Positions 10,907-23,717 are shown, counted from the stretch's first letter. The stretch: DNA of 64,000 nt from Clitopilus passeckerianus (GCA_944990035.1 CALYLX010000121.1:186001-250000); one strand, 5' to 3'. Notes: generated by a model not told the origin, from the sequence alone. Translations and numbers: made by a program.

Positions 10907-12596
10907 CTACTCCTCGTCTTTCTTGACATGAGATTCCCCACCAAAGTGGATAAAGAGGCCCGGGTAGGGTCCAAGTTCATCCTGTAAAAGATTCCACAGA
11001 CCCATCATCAATTCTCGAGATGGGGGACATGAGAACAAAGGGTTGGCAAGGAGTTTGCACAAGCTCTTACTATGATACGAAGACGCATCCCCAGAGAAAC
11101 ACTTCTCTACGTGTCTGAGCACGTGCAAGTGCCTGAGAATGTAGCGTTGACCTCGATCGAGGAAGAACGTCCGCGACCGAGCTTGATCTTGGAGGAATTC
11201 GGAAAGGTGGCATGCATAAAATGGATTGGATGATCAGGCTGCCCTAGAGGTGGGATCCTTAAAATCGAATGTAGATCCGTTAGGTGAGCCTGGAGGACTT
11301 CCAGGGGGATGAAAAGGAAACGTTCAAAAAAAAGAGCCGAGTTGATTTTAGGTGGTAGATTAAATATCAAGGGCGAGATGTCATTAGAAAAGCAAATAAG
11401 CCCTAGGATGTCCATAGCCACAGGCAGCGAATCCGAAGAGATGGACTCCAAAACCTGAGTATACAGAGCGTCAATCTCTGCAAACGGGTTTTCTGTTTCT
11501 TGGCTGTTTGATAGAGGCTGGAGGTTGAGGACTTGCTCAAGGGCGCGCCTTGGGTTGGTGCGGGGGCGTGTGATGTACCCCACAACGGTGGAGGGGTATA
11601 TGAACTGACCAGATGATTTCTCCACAAGTACCTCGAGCTGGTCTTCTGACGGCCACGAAGCGCCGAGGCTAGGATTGCGTCGCCTGATCTCCCGGAATTT
11701 GCAGTCGAGGAATAGACGCACGTCAGCCTTAGCATCGGCGGCATGGTTGAGGGAGACTTGGAGTGTGTAGTTGTAGAGAAGCCCTTCCCCGAAGGACTCC
11801 CATATCTGGCGTTCAAGTCGGCTTGCTTGGAAGAAACGGAGGAACGAGGCCTTCTGGCAAGCAAATGATATTGCCTCTAGAATCTCTTTCTGCTGATTCT
11901 CGTGATCCTGACCTGAGATATCTTTCCAGCATTCGTCAAGACCGTCGATCACAATGAGAATTAGGCGCTGGCCTGCTAGTTTGCTGGCAGCATTCAGTGG
12001 ATGGACGACAAGTTCGTCCATCTACGCTTTCAGGCTCCGTTGAAATATTCCAGAAGTTCGAACGGCTGCCTCGATCTGAGGCTTGGCAGTCGGGAAGAGG
12101 TTGGCTATTTGGAACGCGATGGTGGTGATCAGGTGGGTTTTGAGATTGCGTCTGTCGCCGGTACGCCAAAAAAAGAACGTAGCCACGGGAAAGTCTTCAT
12201 CCTTCCAACGCTCGATGAGGGTTTGAGCAATAGCTGACTTCCCTGCCCCTGCTGCCCCGCTCAGCCATAAGATTGACTTAGTATTTTCTGAGTCCCGCGC
12301 CCATTGGTCGATCAGATCGAGCACGGCCGTTCGCGTTTCGGGATGACATTTCGGAGGGTCAAAGCGCTCTGCTGAATCGTGGAGAGCACCAAAAGCAACG
12401 TGTTCCTCAGGACCTCACCGAGATCTGGGAGAAGTTGTTACTCGTGAAAGCTTGCAGACGTGAAGCATTATGGACGGATACCTCAGTGAGAAGATATATG
12501 TGGGTTGTAATTAGTGATCACATTGTTATTTAAGGTGATATCTCTGCCATGGATAGTGTTTGAATGCAAGAGTTGTGCTGCCTGTGGAGGCGACAT
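10907..12596 (-). pseudogene. NACHT-domain (NLR-like) pseudogene, TIHGRDI type
   Basis: This is a broken member of the basidiomycete NACHT family. The likely start at 12596 reads MSPPQAAQLLHSNTIHGRDI, matching the N-terminus of the pseudogene at 26.1 kb. After a gap with no clean intron comes HVAFGALHDSAERFDPPKC. The NTPase core has Walker A in WLSGAAGAGKSAIAQTL and Walker B in LILIVIDGLDECW. Between them, an in-frame TAG at 12022-12024 sits where the related copy has Gln in SLKAQMDEL. Near 11200 a one-base loss shifts HATF into another frame; restoring phase gives SEFLQDQARSRTFFL. The final part (11128 to 10907) is readable in that second frame, with HVLRHVEKCFSGDASS. A nonsense codon plus a frameshift make a functional product unlikely. 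Confidence 0.85.
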
Positions 12597-14311
12597 GGTG
12601 GTCGCCGTTCAGACGCTCGAGGCCAATGAGCGCTTATCCTGGGTTTGGGCCATGCACACCTGCCACCCTTAGAGAGGCAGGTGTTTCTCACGGAAGATGG
12701 CCCGACTCGGATGAGCAGGTCCGAATCCCCTTTTGGCTGCAGCTGTCATGCTCGATTTGTCACGAAATTGAACGTGTTCTGACCACAATCGTAATGGGAC
12801 AGGATTTCAAATTCTACGATCTTCAAAGTTGGATAGGCGGAGAAAATGATTGATCTCGTTCCTTCTCTCTGAATGGTGACATCCAAGCGACATTTCAGAG
12901 CACGCAACAGACAACCCTCTCCTGATCTTTGCGAACGTCTTTTTCGCTCCTGCCTTGGTCTTCCTCGCTCCTACTGCTTGCCTTTATCGCATTTTTGCCT
13001 CACTGCTTTTGTATCATGGCCCTCTTTTTATATTTCGCTATAACGATGACTATCGGGCGTTCTTCTTCTTCTCCAGATCTAATCCATCGGCGTAAATCTC
13101 GTTAGAGTCACTCGCCATCCGCAGGAACACAGTGTACGGAAATCTGCGCATGGAGTAACACCCCTCTCCGCAAAAGAATACGGCTGAAGTGCCGTCGATT
13201 TGGAAGAGGAAGGAAGGCGCGTTGAACGCATGTTATGACCGTTTCTTGGACATCTCGACGGCGCAATGAACAATCAAGTGATCTGCCTCCATCTGCTTCG
13301 TCGACGACGGCCATCCGCAAACACTAATTTGAAATTGAAGGCGCCCACTCATAAGATCAGTCTAAGCATTTGGAGGCAATATCTCTTCTTTTGACCCAAG
13401 TAATGATTATTTGCACTCTATCTAGAATACTAGCAATAGGGATCTCGGGCGTAATAACTCGAGCAGGCAACCTCAGGTGGACAGAGGATGGAAATAGGGC
13501 ATTAATACGACGTGTGGATGGTTAATACAGTATATGCATGATGCAAATTGACAGGTGTAAACCACAGAGCAAACAATTATATCAGGGTCGCAGATTTGTG
13601 TAGCGGAGTCGCCTTTATGATAAATTTAAAGTGAGGCTGACCGAGAAATGAAATCGAAAAGGGGTAGGATTGTCCTCTATCCCTCAAATTTAACTCGAAA
13701 CTTCAATTTGAGCGATCCTAAGCACGCCAGTGTGAGTGAACTGTTGCTGCAACATACCACAGGCGATGGCGAAGCCGCGTGTCTTGTACATATGTATCCT
13801 GACGGAAAACTGAGAGTTGGACGTGATGAAAGGAGATTGAAGGGGTTGGTGTCGTCAGAGATTGCCAGTTGCCATCACAAAGTTGGACACACAAATCTCG
13901 CAACCGCTTCATTGTGCCACTGCTTTCCCACTTTCCTCCCTACAAGGCTCTCCAACAACGGCCCGGCTGGTTGGCGATCATGGCCATTGCTGAGGTTTTC
14001 GATAAGTTCTCATCTGTCTGAGTCAGTGTGACCGGTTCCAAGGTCAAAGCAGGGCTTGCTATGCGTTAACCTTATTGTCCGAATCCGTGAATGCAGGTCC
14101 ATTGTCGCTTTGACCTCCCGGGCAGTGGCCTTCTGCCTAGCTTTGTCCTTGACGTCTACAAAAGCAACTCGCGATCTCCCAGTGGCTTCCAGTACCACAA
14201 GCAGTTTCTCTGGGCTTCTCATAAACGTCTCTTCTTTCACTCGCAGTATCGGACATTTTTTCATCTTTTTTCACCGCTCCCCAACACTCGTCCTCTTTTT
14301 CACCTTATCAT
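12597..14311. other. Intergenic, no supported gene
   Basis: This 1.7-kb stretch lies between the NACHT pseudogene and the XPA-like gene. Short open frames occur (for example 13648-14031 plus), but they are shadowed by equally long frames on the other strand and carry no motif. The last 150 bp are CT-rich and probably contain the promoter and 5' UTR of the gene starting at 14312. Confidence 0.5.
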
Positions 14312-14984
14312 ATGCCTCGTGCCGCTAGAAGGAAGACTTATTGCGCCTTCGAGGAGTCAGAGCTTCCAGAGGTTCCCAAGCCACGCAGGGCTCGCACAGT
14401 CTATACCAAAGAAGAAAAGGCAGCTCGAAAGATAGCGAGGATGATGAAAGCTCGCGAAAGAGAGAGGAAGAAGGAAAAGAAACAGGAGAGGTTGGAGTGG
14501 GAGGAGAACTTGCCGGTGTATACTGGACGGGTCGATATTCCCGATGACATTGAGGTTTGTCCGAGTCACGCCCTTTGTAAACATCTCTATAACAGTAGTA
14601 CTGACGCCCAATGTTCTTAGGTCATGTTTATCAGCGATGGTTCGTCCCTTCCCTCCCCTCTACATCTATTCCAGGTTCCTAACCGTTCCTGCAGCCAAGA
14701 AGCAATTCGCGCTGAGCGAACGCGAGCTCGCCTCCCTCCCCATCTATAAATACAAAGGCTCTCCCAAGCGTATTATTGAGCTTTCAGAGTTGCTGGCTCA
14801 TGCACTGAGCCGGAAGGCGGACATTGGTATTTCATGCCCTGCATTTGATGATTATATGGTGGACGACATTCCGTATGTCATGACGAAGACCTCGGAGTAT
14901 GTGACTGGCCTCATAGGCCGCCGACGCCACGCCCGCAGGTGGCGAATATTGAATCCCAGCGCCAGGCAGATAGGAAGAGGTTAA
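14312..14984 (+). CDS. Small basic protein with XPA-like DNA-binding segment
   Basis: Exon 1 starts MPRAARRKTYCAFEESELPE and is very rich in Lys/Arg/Glu, with a charged helix (KEEKAARKIARMMKARERER). Two introns (about 14552-14620 and 14640-14694) are supported by consensus ends and join YTGRVDIPDDIE to VMFISDAKKQFALSERELASL and then to YKGSPKRIIELSELLAHALS. The order AKK-F-L-ER-L-LP followed by a basic helix resembles the XPA minimal DNA-binding region after its zinc finger; no zinc-finger cysteines are visible here. The resemblance is by eye and the function is unknown. The 3' end is uncertain: reading through stops at 14984, but a good GTAAGT donor at 15000 suggests a further exon ending near 15109. 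It lies upstream of CAND1 on the same strand. Confidence 0.6.
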
Positions 14985-15120
14985 TTCCTTCTCAACGTGT
15001 AAGTAACTACATCAGTTCGTTTTGAATCATTTCGGACATGTTCTAGGCTCCCTTCACTCTTATTCCGGAGTCAGTATCAATAAACCTTGCTTATACATAT
15101 AGTCTTTAGTCGTTGTTTTC

Positions 15121-15408
15121 TCAGATGTCGTAGCTGTAGTCAGACTCGTATGTGTGTTTTTTCATATAATAGTAGACTACGAATACGCGTTGATAATGAT
15201 TCCATCCGTTGAGACCGAGGAGACTGTCGTGGCCACAATGCTTGATTATATCGTGGGCTTCGCATAGTGCGTCAAGCCACAAGTAGAAAGGACTTGCTAC
15301 GTTTCCCGCTTCGTGATATTGGTAGGGGGATATTGGGTGCAAACATTTCTCCTGGTCTGCACTGATTACGCTGTATCCGGCTCGCGACACGGAAAATGCG
15401 ACGAGCAA
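15121..15408 (-). CDS. Possible small hypothetical protein
   Basis: An open frame of about 95 codons on the minus strand contains GNVASPFYLWLDALCEAHDI and a tyrosine-rich end (YQRVFVVYYYMKKHTYES). It begins without an ATG in this frame, so an upstream exon would be needed. It may equally be 3'-UTR sequence of the plus-strand gene at 14.3 kb. No family recognised. Confidence 0.2.
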   Translation of the reverse strand: MLVAFSVSRAGYSVISADQEKCLHPISPYQYHEAGNVASPFYLWLDALCEAHDIIKHCGHDSLLGLNGWNHYQRVFVVYYYMKKHTYESDYSYDI

Positions 15409-15662
15409 AAAGGTGTCGGACAGCTATGAAGACTCTATTGGGGGTTTTCGACAATGTGCCTGGTCTGTATCGCTGTAAGAGGGGTTATAGTTGATAGGAC
15501 CGACTTTGGTGGTGTTCGTGTTTGCAAAAGTGGGTCTCGACCGTCTACGCGTCTCCGGACGCGTCGCTCATCAAAATCAGTCTCGTGACCGATAAGAAAC
15601 AGCCTTGGAGTGACGACTTTGAAGGGTTTAGTTTCATTCACCCTCTTTCCAAGTCTTTCAAG

Positions 15663-18600
15663 ATGACGAAAGGATACCTTATGAACAGTTTGATAGAGAA
15701 AGTATGTCAATCACAGAAAACATATTTAATCTATTCTAACTCTCTCATTAGATGCAGTCCCCTGATCAGGACTTTCGGTTCATGGGACTCAACGATCTCA
15801 TGGCCGAGATCAAGCAGGATCAGACAAGTTTTACGGGCGATGAATCAGTGGAGATCAAGGTGTTGAACCAGGTCTTGACTCTCGTTGAGGACAAGATTTC
15901 AGAAGTCAAGAATCAGGCCGTTAAATGGTAACTAAATGCGCCTCAAATCATACAAACAGTCGAATTCATGTCATGTATAGTCTGGGCCAACTCATCAAGA
16001 TTATCCGACAGACGCAGATGGAGCTGGTAGTTGACAAGCTCATCGATTTCTCTGGTGGAAAGGACGAAGAATTGAGGGACATCTCTGGTCTTGCGCTAAA
16101 GACAATCACAGCCGAACTACCGCCAGATGGCAAAGTCGCAGCTTCTGCCTGTGCAAAGCTGACTCCTAAACTTCTCGGTCAAGTCCAAAACGTTCGTCTC
16201 TCTTTCATTCACACCTTTCCTTCTGTCCAACTAACCTCCCACTCTAGCCCAACACCCCACCAGAAGCTCTAATCGAAACACTCTCCATCCTCTCCATCCT
16301 AATCACCCGTTTCCCAAACCTCATCTCCACCATCCCTCTCTCCCCGGAACCTCTCCCCGTCCTCGCTCCCCTCCTCTCCCACGCCCGTCCCGTAGTCCGC
16401 AAACGCGCCATAGTGACCATCTCCCAATTCATCCCCCTAGCCCGCCCGGACCTCTTCTCCGCCCTCCTCCGCGACTCCGTCTTCCCCTTCCTCGAACCCA
16501 GCGCCAACCTCGAGAAACAGCGCACCACAGTTCAGCTCATCGCTGCTGTTGCCAAGAACTGCCCTAGTCAGATTGCGGGCATCTTGGAGAGGGTCGTGCC
16601 GGGTGTGTTGAAGGCTGTTGCGAGGGACGATGAGGAGTTGAGGGATGTTGCGCTGCAGGCGCTTGAGGCGATCGTGTTGAGGTGTCCGGCTGAGGTGACG
16701 GGGTATTTGGAGGCGATTGTGGGTGTTGGGAATCAGTATATCAAGTATGATCCTGTCAGTTGGCCCCCCGTTTCTTTCTCACATCACTCATTCACTCAAC
16801 CATTCTTGAATGCTAGAACTATGCAGGAGACGATGATGGTGACATGGATGTCGACGAAGATGCTGAAGCTGACGACGACGACGCTGAAGACCTAGATGAC
16901 GAATACTCAGATGACGAAGACACATCGTACAAAATCCGCCGCAGCGCAACGAAACTCCTCGCATCCGTCATCGCAACTCGCCCCGAGCTTCTCATCTCTC
17001 TCTACAAATCCGTCTCTCCCGTCCTCATCTCCCGCTTCGGCGACCGCGAGGAGACGGTCAGGTTGGAAGTCTGGTCAACCTACGCCAGTTTGTTGGGTCA
17101 AACCTCCGTGTATGGTGGGTTCCCCCAAAGTGGAGGTGCTGGGGAGAGTGGAAGAGGAAAGAGGAAGAGAGACGAGGATGACCTTCCCTCACCTTCTTCT
17201 GCGAAGATGGACGTCGAAGAGTCTCCGTACACCTTACTCAAATCTCAAGTCCCGGCACTCGCCAAAGCCCTGCTCAACCAACTCAAGAGCCCTAAAACTG
17301 CTCCGGGGACGCTTCAGGCTGGGTTCAGCCTCCTCCACGCCCTACTCGTCGTACTCCCTGGGTCTCTGGCGAATCATGTAGGGCAGATATTTGCAGTGGG
17401 GAAGATGGTTCTAAGCACGAGTCCTACGACCTCAACGTCCACACTTCATCTCACGGCTCTCTCCTTCTTCGCCCTCTTCTTCGGTACACATCCGAAATCA
17501 ACATTCGAAAGTTCGTTGGAGACGATCATACCTGCTCTTCTGCGATCTCTGGGTGAACGACACCCCCGAGTCAGCTCAGAGACGTTCCGTGTATTCTCCG
17601 CTCTTTTGAACGCATCCTCCCCGATCACCCCTGGCTCCAGTGATCAGACCTGGGTGGAGCAGGTGTACGACCAGGCAGCGGGGAAGGTCGCAGCACACGA
17701 TACGGATGCGGAGGTACGGCTTACGGCGGAAGATACACTTGCGGATTTGTGGATCTGTGCGCCCCAACTCACTGCGGCAAGAGGGGGAGGAAAGGAGTGG
17801 GAGGGGATTTGTAGAACGGTGGGGAATGTAGAGGGGAGTGTGAGGGTTGTTACGAAGGTTGCTTCTGCGTCTTCTGCTTCGTCCTCGAGTGGGGGTGCAG
17901 CGGGTGAGGGTGAGGTGGTTAGGACCCTGGGTGGGAAGTGGGTGAATGCCAGCGTGGAGTGGGTTCTAGGATTATTGAGGAGGCCGGGGAAGAGCGGGAA
18001 GGTGGAGCTGTTCACGGCGCTGGATGTGCTGGTGAGGGCGTATGCTGTTGAGGGGATGGGTGGGGTTCCGAGGGAGCTGGTTCCGGAGCTTGTGGCGCAG
18101 GTTAAGCCGTTCATCTCGATCACCTATACTGCTGGTGGGGGAGCTGGAGGGGATATTCAGCTTCTGGCTAATGCGCTTTCGGTCGTGGCGTTGTTGCTTA
18201 CGGTGGCTCCGGCGGAGACGTTCCCGGTGGTGGAGAAATCGGTCCTTGGGGAGGTGTATGGAATTGCACATTCGACGTTGGTGCAGAGTGGACATGCTAT
18301 GGAAGCTGTCCTTGGGTTCTTTGGGGCACTTGTTAGGGCGGATGGGGAGATTGCCTTGCATGTGGTGCCGGGGTTGGTTACGAGTGTTGAGAAGGCGCAG
18401 AGGGGGGTTGAGGCGGAGAAGGGCAAAGAAGGTGCTGGGGCAGGAGCTGTGGGAGGCGGAGTTAGTTTGGGGAATGTGGCGAAGTGTGTTGCGGTTGTGG
18501 TTAAGACGCAGATGGGGGTTGCGGCTGGTGTTATTGCCGAGTATGCGAAGAATTTCAAGGTGGGTTTTCTGAGTGCTTTCAATGAGGATTGGGGAGGGAA

Positions 18601-20116
18601 TGCTGATTGGGATTTGGATGATGCAGAAGGGATCGAAGGCGAAGACGAGCCTTGTGGTGTTGAGTTTGTTGATTGTGGGCGAGTTGGGGAGGTTCATGTG
18701 AGTTTTCTTCCATAATTGTGAAGGGGGAGGGTGTGTTGGCTAACGTCGGCTTGGTACAGTGATATGTCCCCACAGAAAGAGATCTTCAACCAGGCTGTCG
18801 AGATGTTCGCGGATGAGAGAGAAGAAGTCAGAATCGCTGCTGCGTTTGCTGCTGGTACGTCTTCACTGCTTCAACCAAATACCACTATCCAATCCACCTC
18901 GTGCAGGCAACATCGCCATTGGCAACCTCCAGCTCTTCCTCCCCATCCTCGTCTCGCTCTCAGAAGCCGACCAGAAGAAACGTCTCCTTTCCCTCCATGC
19001 GCTCAAAGAGGTCGTTACCCACTGCTCGCTGAGCCAGCTTGAGAGCGTGGCGGACGTGTTGTGGGCACCGCTGTTTGAGGGCTCCGAGGCGAGCAAGGAG
19101 GAGGAGACGACGAGGAATGTGGCTGCTGCTTGTATTGGGAAGTTGGCGACTACACATCCGGGGAGGTATTTGCCGCAGTTGAGGGTGCGTTTCATTACAC
19201 TCTTAGAAAGGGCCTGGACTGGGACTGATGAGGTTCTTGGTGGTTATAGGCGAGGATTCAGGAGAAGAATGCAGCTACGAGGGCGACTGTTGTTTCTGCG
19301 ATTCGGTATACGTTTGCGGATACGAGTCAGAGTTATGATGAGTTGCTTGCACCGCTCCTTGGGGACTTTGCTGGGTTGATGGAGGATAGTGATTTGGTTC
19401 GTCTTTCCTTCCTCTATTCCTTCTAAATCGGTTCTGATGATGGTGATGTGGTATGGTAGAATGTTCGCCGTCTTGCCATTTCAGCACTCAACTCCGCTGC
19501 TCGTACTAAGCCTCATCTAATCCGCGGACATTTGTCGACATTGTTGCCTAGTTTATACAAGGAGACTAAGGTCAACCCAGAGCTTATTAGGACTGTACAG
19601 ATGGGTCCTTGGACACACAAGGTTGATGATGGTCTTGATACCAGAAAGACGGCGTATGAAACAATGTATACTCTCGTATGTCCCTTCTTTCTTCCTATCA
19701 TAAAAATTCAATGACTAACACTTGTCGAACAGCTGGATACCTGCCTAACCAAACTAGACCTCTACGAATTCGTGTCCCGCGTCATCCCAGGCCTTTCTGA
19801 TGACTCTGACGAAATTAAGGTCATCTCGCACATGATGCTCTTCCGGCTTGCGCAAGTCGCACCTACGGCTGTTGCTCAGCGGCTCGATGAGGCGGTGCCA
19901 CAGTTGGAGAAGACGATGAAGGGGGCTACCGTTACCAAAGATACTGTCAAGCAGGATTTGGAAAGGGCTGCGGAGTTGCAGAGGAGTGCATTGAGGGCTG
20001 TGGCTGCTTTGAGTAAGATTGGGTCTGGACAGAGTGCGAAGTTTGATGCGCTTGTGGAGGATATCAAGAAGGGGAGCTGGGGTGCTGAGTTTAGGGAGTT
20101 GACTGCTTCGAATTGA
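15663..20116 (+). CDS. CAND1: Cullin-associated NEDD8-dissociated protein (TIP120)
   Basis: CAND1 wraps around unneddylated cullins and exchanges substrate-receptor modules of SCF-type ubiquitin ligases. It is an all-helical HEAT-repeat protein of about 1,230 residues; the spliced length here is close to that. The start MTKGYLMNSLIEK is followed, after the first intron, by MQSPDQDFRFMGLNDLMAEI, the hallmark N-terminus. Later blocks are VEDKISEVKNQAVKCLGQL, an acidic insert (about 16.84-16.93 kb, DDDDAEDLDDEYSDDED), and the conserved C-terminal part MFADEREEVRIAAAFAAGNI, LLSLHALKEVVTHCS. The TIP120 domain contains ETKVNPELIRTVQMGPWTHK and VDDGLDTRKTAYETMYTLLD. About ten introns are visible; one at 18555-18630 has gtgggt...gcag and is followed by a conserved KGSKAKTSLVVLSLL segment. 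No disruption seen. Confidence 0.96.
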
Positions 20117-20344
20117 GCTTGGAAGAATGAATATGGATAGGGACTGACTGAACTTACTACATACATTATGCTTGAAGTAGTGTGTTGTTACTGTGTATCT
20201 TTTCCCCTCGTATGACCCCTTCACCATGTTGTGCCACAATCGATGAATTCATGATCGGTTTCTGCTCGTTAATGTGTTATGTACACCTTTGCTTCTAATA
20301 TCTGATGGATCTGCAGCTGCTCACAGTACTCATATCTTTTCCTC

Positions 20345-21138
20345 ATGGATTCCGCGCCTGAAACCGATGGAAGTGCCTCGGATTATTGGGGGTATCCGAG
20401 CAAAACCTCGTTTCGACGGTATTATGAAATGGACGACTGGGAAGCGATGAACCCTAGATGCCTTCCTTCAATTGTCCCGGACGCTGGAACCCACGCTGGA
20501 ATCTCTTCAGCCCGCCTGGTTATTGTTGCTCATCCAGACAAGGTTATCGTAAGAAACTGGGTAATCCACGATCGTACCCCCACCTTCTCTGTATAATTAT
20601 TCAGTTTTGCCCCGACCTCCAGCGGCAGGAATTAACGCTGCCTTCTCGAAAGGCAGATCAACTCCATTCAAGTACAGAGAGTAGTACGCTAACTGTTCCC
20701 CTCCTGCTTGCGGCCCGTATACATCCCCATAATTACGGCTTCGACGGGTTCTTATGGCCTGATGTCCGGGCCTTCAAAGCACAGTCGTGCACCAATCTCA
20801 AGGTAGTGCACGACTCAACGTACCCCTGTACCTCCCCAGATCGCTCCATCATCCTCGTATCGTTCAACTACCAACTCTACTTTCAAGGCATGAAAACTCC
20901 TCCAGGTTTGTTTCTGGATATTACGAGTACATGGATCTATCAATTTCGCATCCTTCCTACTCAAAACCGAGCTCGACCGATAGAGCACCCTACGGACATC
21001 CTCAAGAAAGTCGCAGATTGTTTGCAAGAACCCTATGAAGGGGTGTATAGTCCTTTGGATGTCACGAAAACCTTGCGCTCCTTTGCCATGGTCTCGAGGA
21101 GGTGGAGGCAGTCCATGAATTTGTCTAGTTCGTCGTGA
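20345..21138 (+). CDS. F-box-like family protein, copy A (short form)
   Basis: This is one of three related genes in the window (others at 23.7-25.6 and 52.8-54.9 kb). Exon 1 starts MDSAPETDGSASDYWGYP and shares the S-x-YW opening and the (V/A)RL(V/L)I strand with its relatives. An intron of about 60 bp near 20540-20605 leads to a second exon with KVVHDSTYPCTSPDRSIILV, the counterpart of LHDATYTCTPETHAFFVSF in copy B. The last part, HPTDILKKVADCLQEP then TLRSFAMVSRRWRQSMN, has the spacing of an F-box (LP-IL-I ... LVS-W). The protein ends just after it, where copies B and C continue with about 400 more residues, so it is either a natural short form or a truncation. It lies 228 bp downstream of CAND1. 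Function unknown; a ubiquitin-ligase adaptor role is inference. Confidence 0.6.
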
Positions 21139-21719
21139 TGGAGGGATTGTAATGGGAATAGCATGATGCTTTTTGGCCCATACCCGGGAAACTTAAATCA
21201 CAATAAATACACTCTCGTTTTATTCTTGCGACCCGAAGATGCACAGAGATAAGCGTGACAAAACAATAGGTAAGCAGAGTTTCCTAGACAGCGCCACCAC
21301 CTTCGCCTTCTCAAGCTCTAGTAACGCTTCTGGCTCACTAGCATGCTCGGAAAGCATACCCTACTCTCAATATCTCTGTTGGTTTTCTACACGCTTACGG
21401 CTCGTATACTATGAGCCGAAAATCCAAATGGAAGCGTAAATGTGACCATATTCACGAGAACCTTGTCCAGTTCGAGATAGGGCTCAACACAGATCCAACG
21501 ATCCACTTCGTATCAATCCAGGACGGACCAATGACAACGCCCATTCAGCGGACTGTCCCCTACTCTCCGCATTATGCCCTCCTGAGGGGCAACTGTCTCA
21601 TTTCTTGTTCATCTAATCGACATCCTTCGACTCGACTCGGAGCGAAATTGGCAGGCTTGCTACGTGACATATCCTTATTTCGGGTCCCAAGTACAAATTG
21701 TGACTGGTTTCCCTACATC

Positions 21720-23290
21720 CTACTGTCTCTTGTACCCCAGATTCTGCAAGTCTCGAGAGACGATCTCCGTTAGGTTCTCTTTCTCCGAAAATATCTCTTT
21801 GAAGTGACTTCTCATGAGAAGCGTGTCCATTAGAGTCTGGCAATAGAAAGATTAGACGGGCAATTCGTAGAACTGGCCGGTAGTGAACAGTCACGAACGT
21901 TTGTATAAACCCGCCCGAGCGGCAGGATGAACATCCCAGATAGGTGACCCGTCCTTTCACGGACGAACACTGGTAGGAGCGAGGCTGTGTGAGCTGTTAA
22001 TTGAGCAAAACAAACAAAATGGCTCACCCGTAACGAAGGCGGAAAAGATAACGAGGATAGTTGCAAAGAGCCCTGTCTGGATGGCTTTCCTTATAAGGAG
22101 CGAGAGGACATAGTCGGGTCTTGAGGAGCCAGTACGATATGAACGAAATTCGAAAGCCAGAGATGCTGAAGTTTACAAGGGTGGGTATAAAACTGCAAAG
22201 GAAGTGACTGGCTTACCGGAAAGGAAAATGTCAATCGTAGATTGGAGAAGCATCCAGGCGACATAAACTCGTTGAGTGTGTAAGATCAGTGTTTTCCACC
22301 TGTTCTGGGATCATGCATCTGATATCGGCGTAGAAAATCGTTTTTGACATACGTCGGACTCGTGGCAAGAGACCTATACAAATGGCGATTGTTCAACGGA
22401 TGTAAGAGGCTGCCATGGAAGAACACACTGTACTGCTGCGAATACTCCGAGAACGAGATTCAGTGATATCAACCCTGAGAGGATGATATAGGTGCTTCTT
22501 CGTCTGTTCAAACTGAACAGTCTGCGGATGGTCAGGGACGACTGATCGTGAAGGAGATCGGAAAATTTCTTACCGACGCGCAAGAAACAATTGTACAAGA
22601 ACAGATGAGAGTGTCTCCATCAGTGGCGTAACAAGATATGCCCAGACATTGACTGAATGAGAAGTATTAAGCCAGGGATAAGGAAATCAACACGAAGCAC
22701 TTTCACCTTGAAGACTGGCTGGGTTATTGAAGTTATTAACACTGGCGACCGCGTTAGCCGCGACGAGATGCGGTATGCTGAATGAGCTGACTCACACATA
22801 GAACCAAACGATATAAATTATACTGATTGTGAGTGCGACACAGTTAGGATATGCCGATGCTTTACGAAGAGTTTGTGATCCGGCTCACATCGCGGAATGG
22901 GTTATGTCGATGGCGAGCAAAGCGTGCACCGTGGCGCTTCAGGACCGTTAGTAATGTCGTTTCTTGTGCGAAGAGTCTCGGTGGTTTACCGAACCCAGAC
23001 AGCATCGTTGAGGTCTGTCCAAACATTTGTTAGCGGCCTTCGGCCAGAGTTGGCGAGACACGTACTTGCAGAGTAATAACGAACGTACTGAACAGCGACA
23101 AGGCCAAACAGAAATGTATTGACTTGAATAGCATTTCAATCTGTCAGCTGTCACAGGTGAGCTCGTTGTGACGAGACATACAGATTGCACCAATGAAGAA
23201 AGTGCCTGTCAATTTGAAGTGGCGTCGAGTTAGCATTAGTAGGTACGGTGATTACCCAGCTATACCTAGAGCCCAGCGGTACTCTGTCAT
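21720..23290 (-). CDS. DUF6534-type seven-helix membrane protein
   Basis: This is an intron-rich gene with about ten short exons. Starting at 23290, MTEYRWALG is followed by GTFFIGAI, TFLFGLVAVQYVRYYSA, DLNDAVWV, ATVHALLAIDITHSAM, IIYIVWFY and NNFNNPASLQ. These are the successive helices and the N-x-NP loop of DUF6534 proteins, which are abundant in Agaricomycetes. Next come VNVWAYLVTPLMETLSSVLV and FLARRLFSLNRRRSTYIILS, then ISLNLVLGVFAAVQ and RVYVAWMLLQSTIDIFLS. The tail has ALAFEF-type and SLLIRKAIQTGLFATILVIF segments and ends GRVYTNTLMDTLLMRSHF...KRQ, with the stop at 21720. Most exon joins have consensus GT-AG ends, but some are guesses. Function is unknown; family members are predicted integral plasma-membrane proteins. 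Confidence 0.7.
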
Positions 23291-23717
23291 CGGCCGGGAG
23301 TGAGATGTAGGGGTGGACGATTGGGGACGGGTGGGAGCATGAGGAATCTGCGAACTATTACGACGGTCCAGGTTTTATGGTTCCGAAACAACCCCTGAAT
23401 TTAGCCTGGACCGACTATTGAACCCCGCTACTTCAAGACAACACTGGGCTTCTGTTCTATTTCCGCCGGAAGTCTGCATTTTGTAGCGAATGTAAATGAT
23501 GCTAGTACTTAGGAAAGGATGATGAATGAATCGTCTATATACAAAATCAGTTGAGCCCTGCATACTACAGTATAAGCCATGCGGCTTCGCCGTCTCGTAG
23601 GCTTTGACATCAAACAGACCTCTGTTATTGCATGATTTCAAGACAGAACTCGCATATGAGTGCACTCCTCAATAAGTTGTGTTTCTATCAGGTGACTGTG
23701 GGACGAGGAGACGCCCC

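Noticed and set aside
17972..18697. Minus-strand frame of 241 codons inside CAND1
   Set aside because: A shadow of the GC-rich CAND1 exon; the plus-strand reading has conserved family motifs.
21411..21773. Plus-strand frame of 120 codons
   Set aside because: Overlaps the last exon of the DUF6534 gene on the opposite strand, which is the better explanation.
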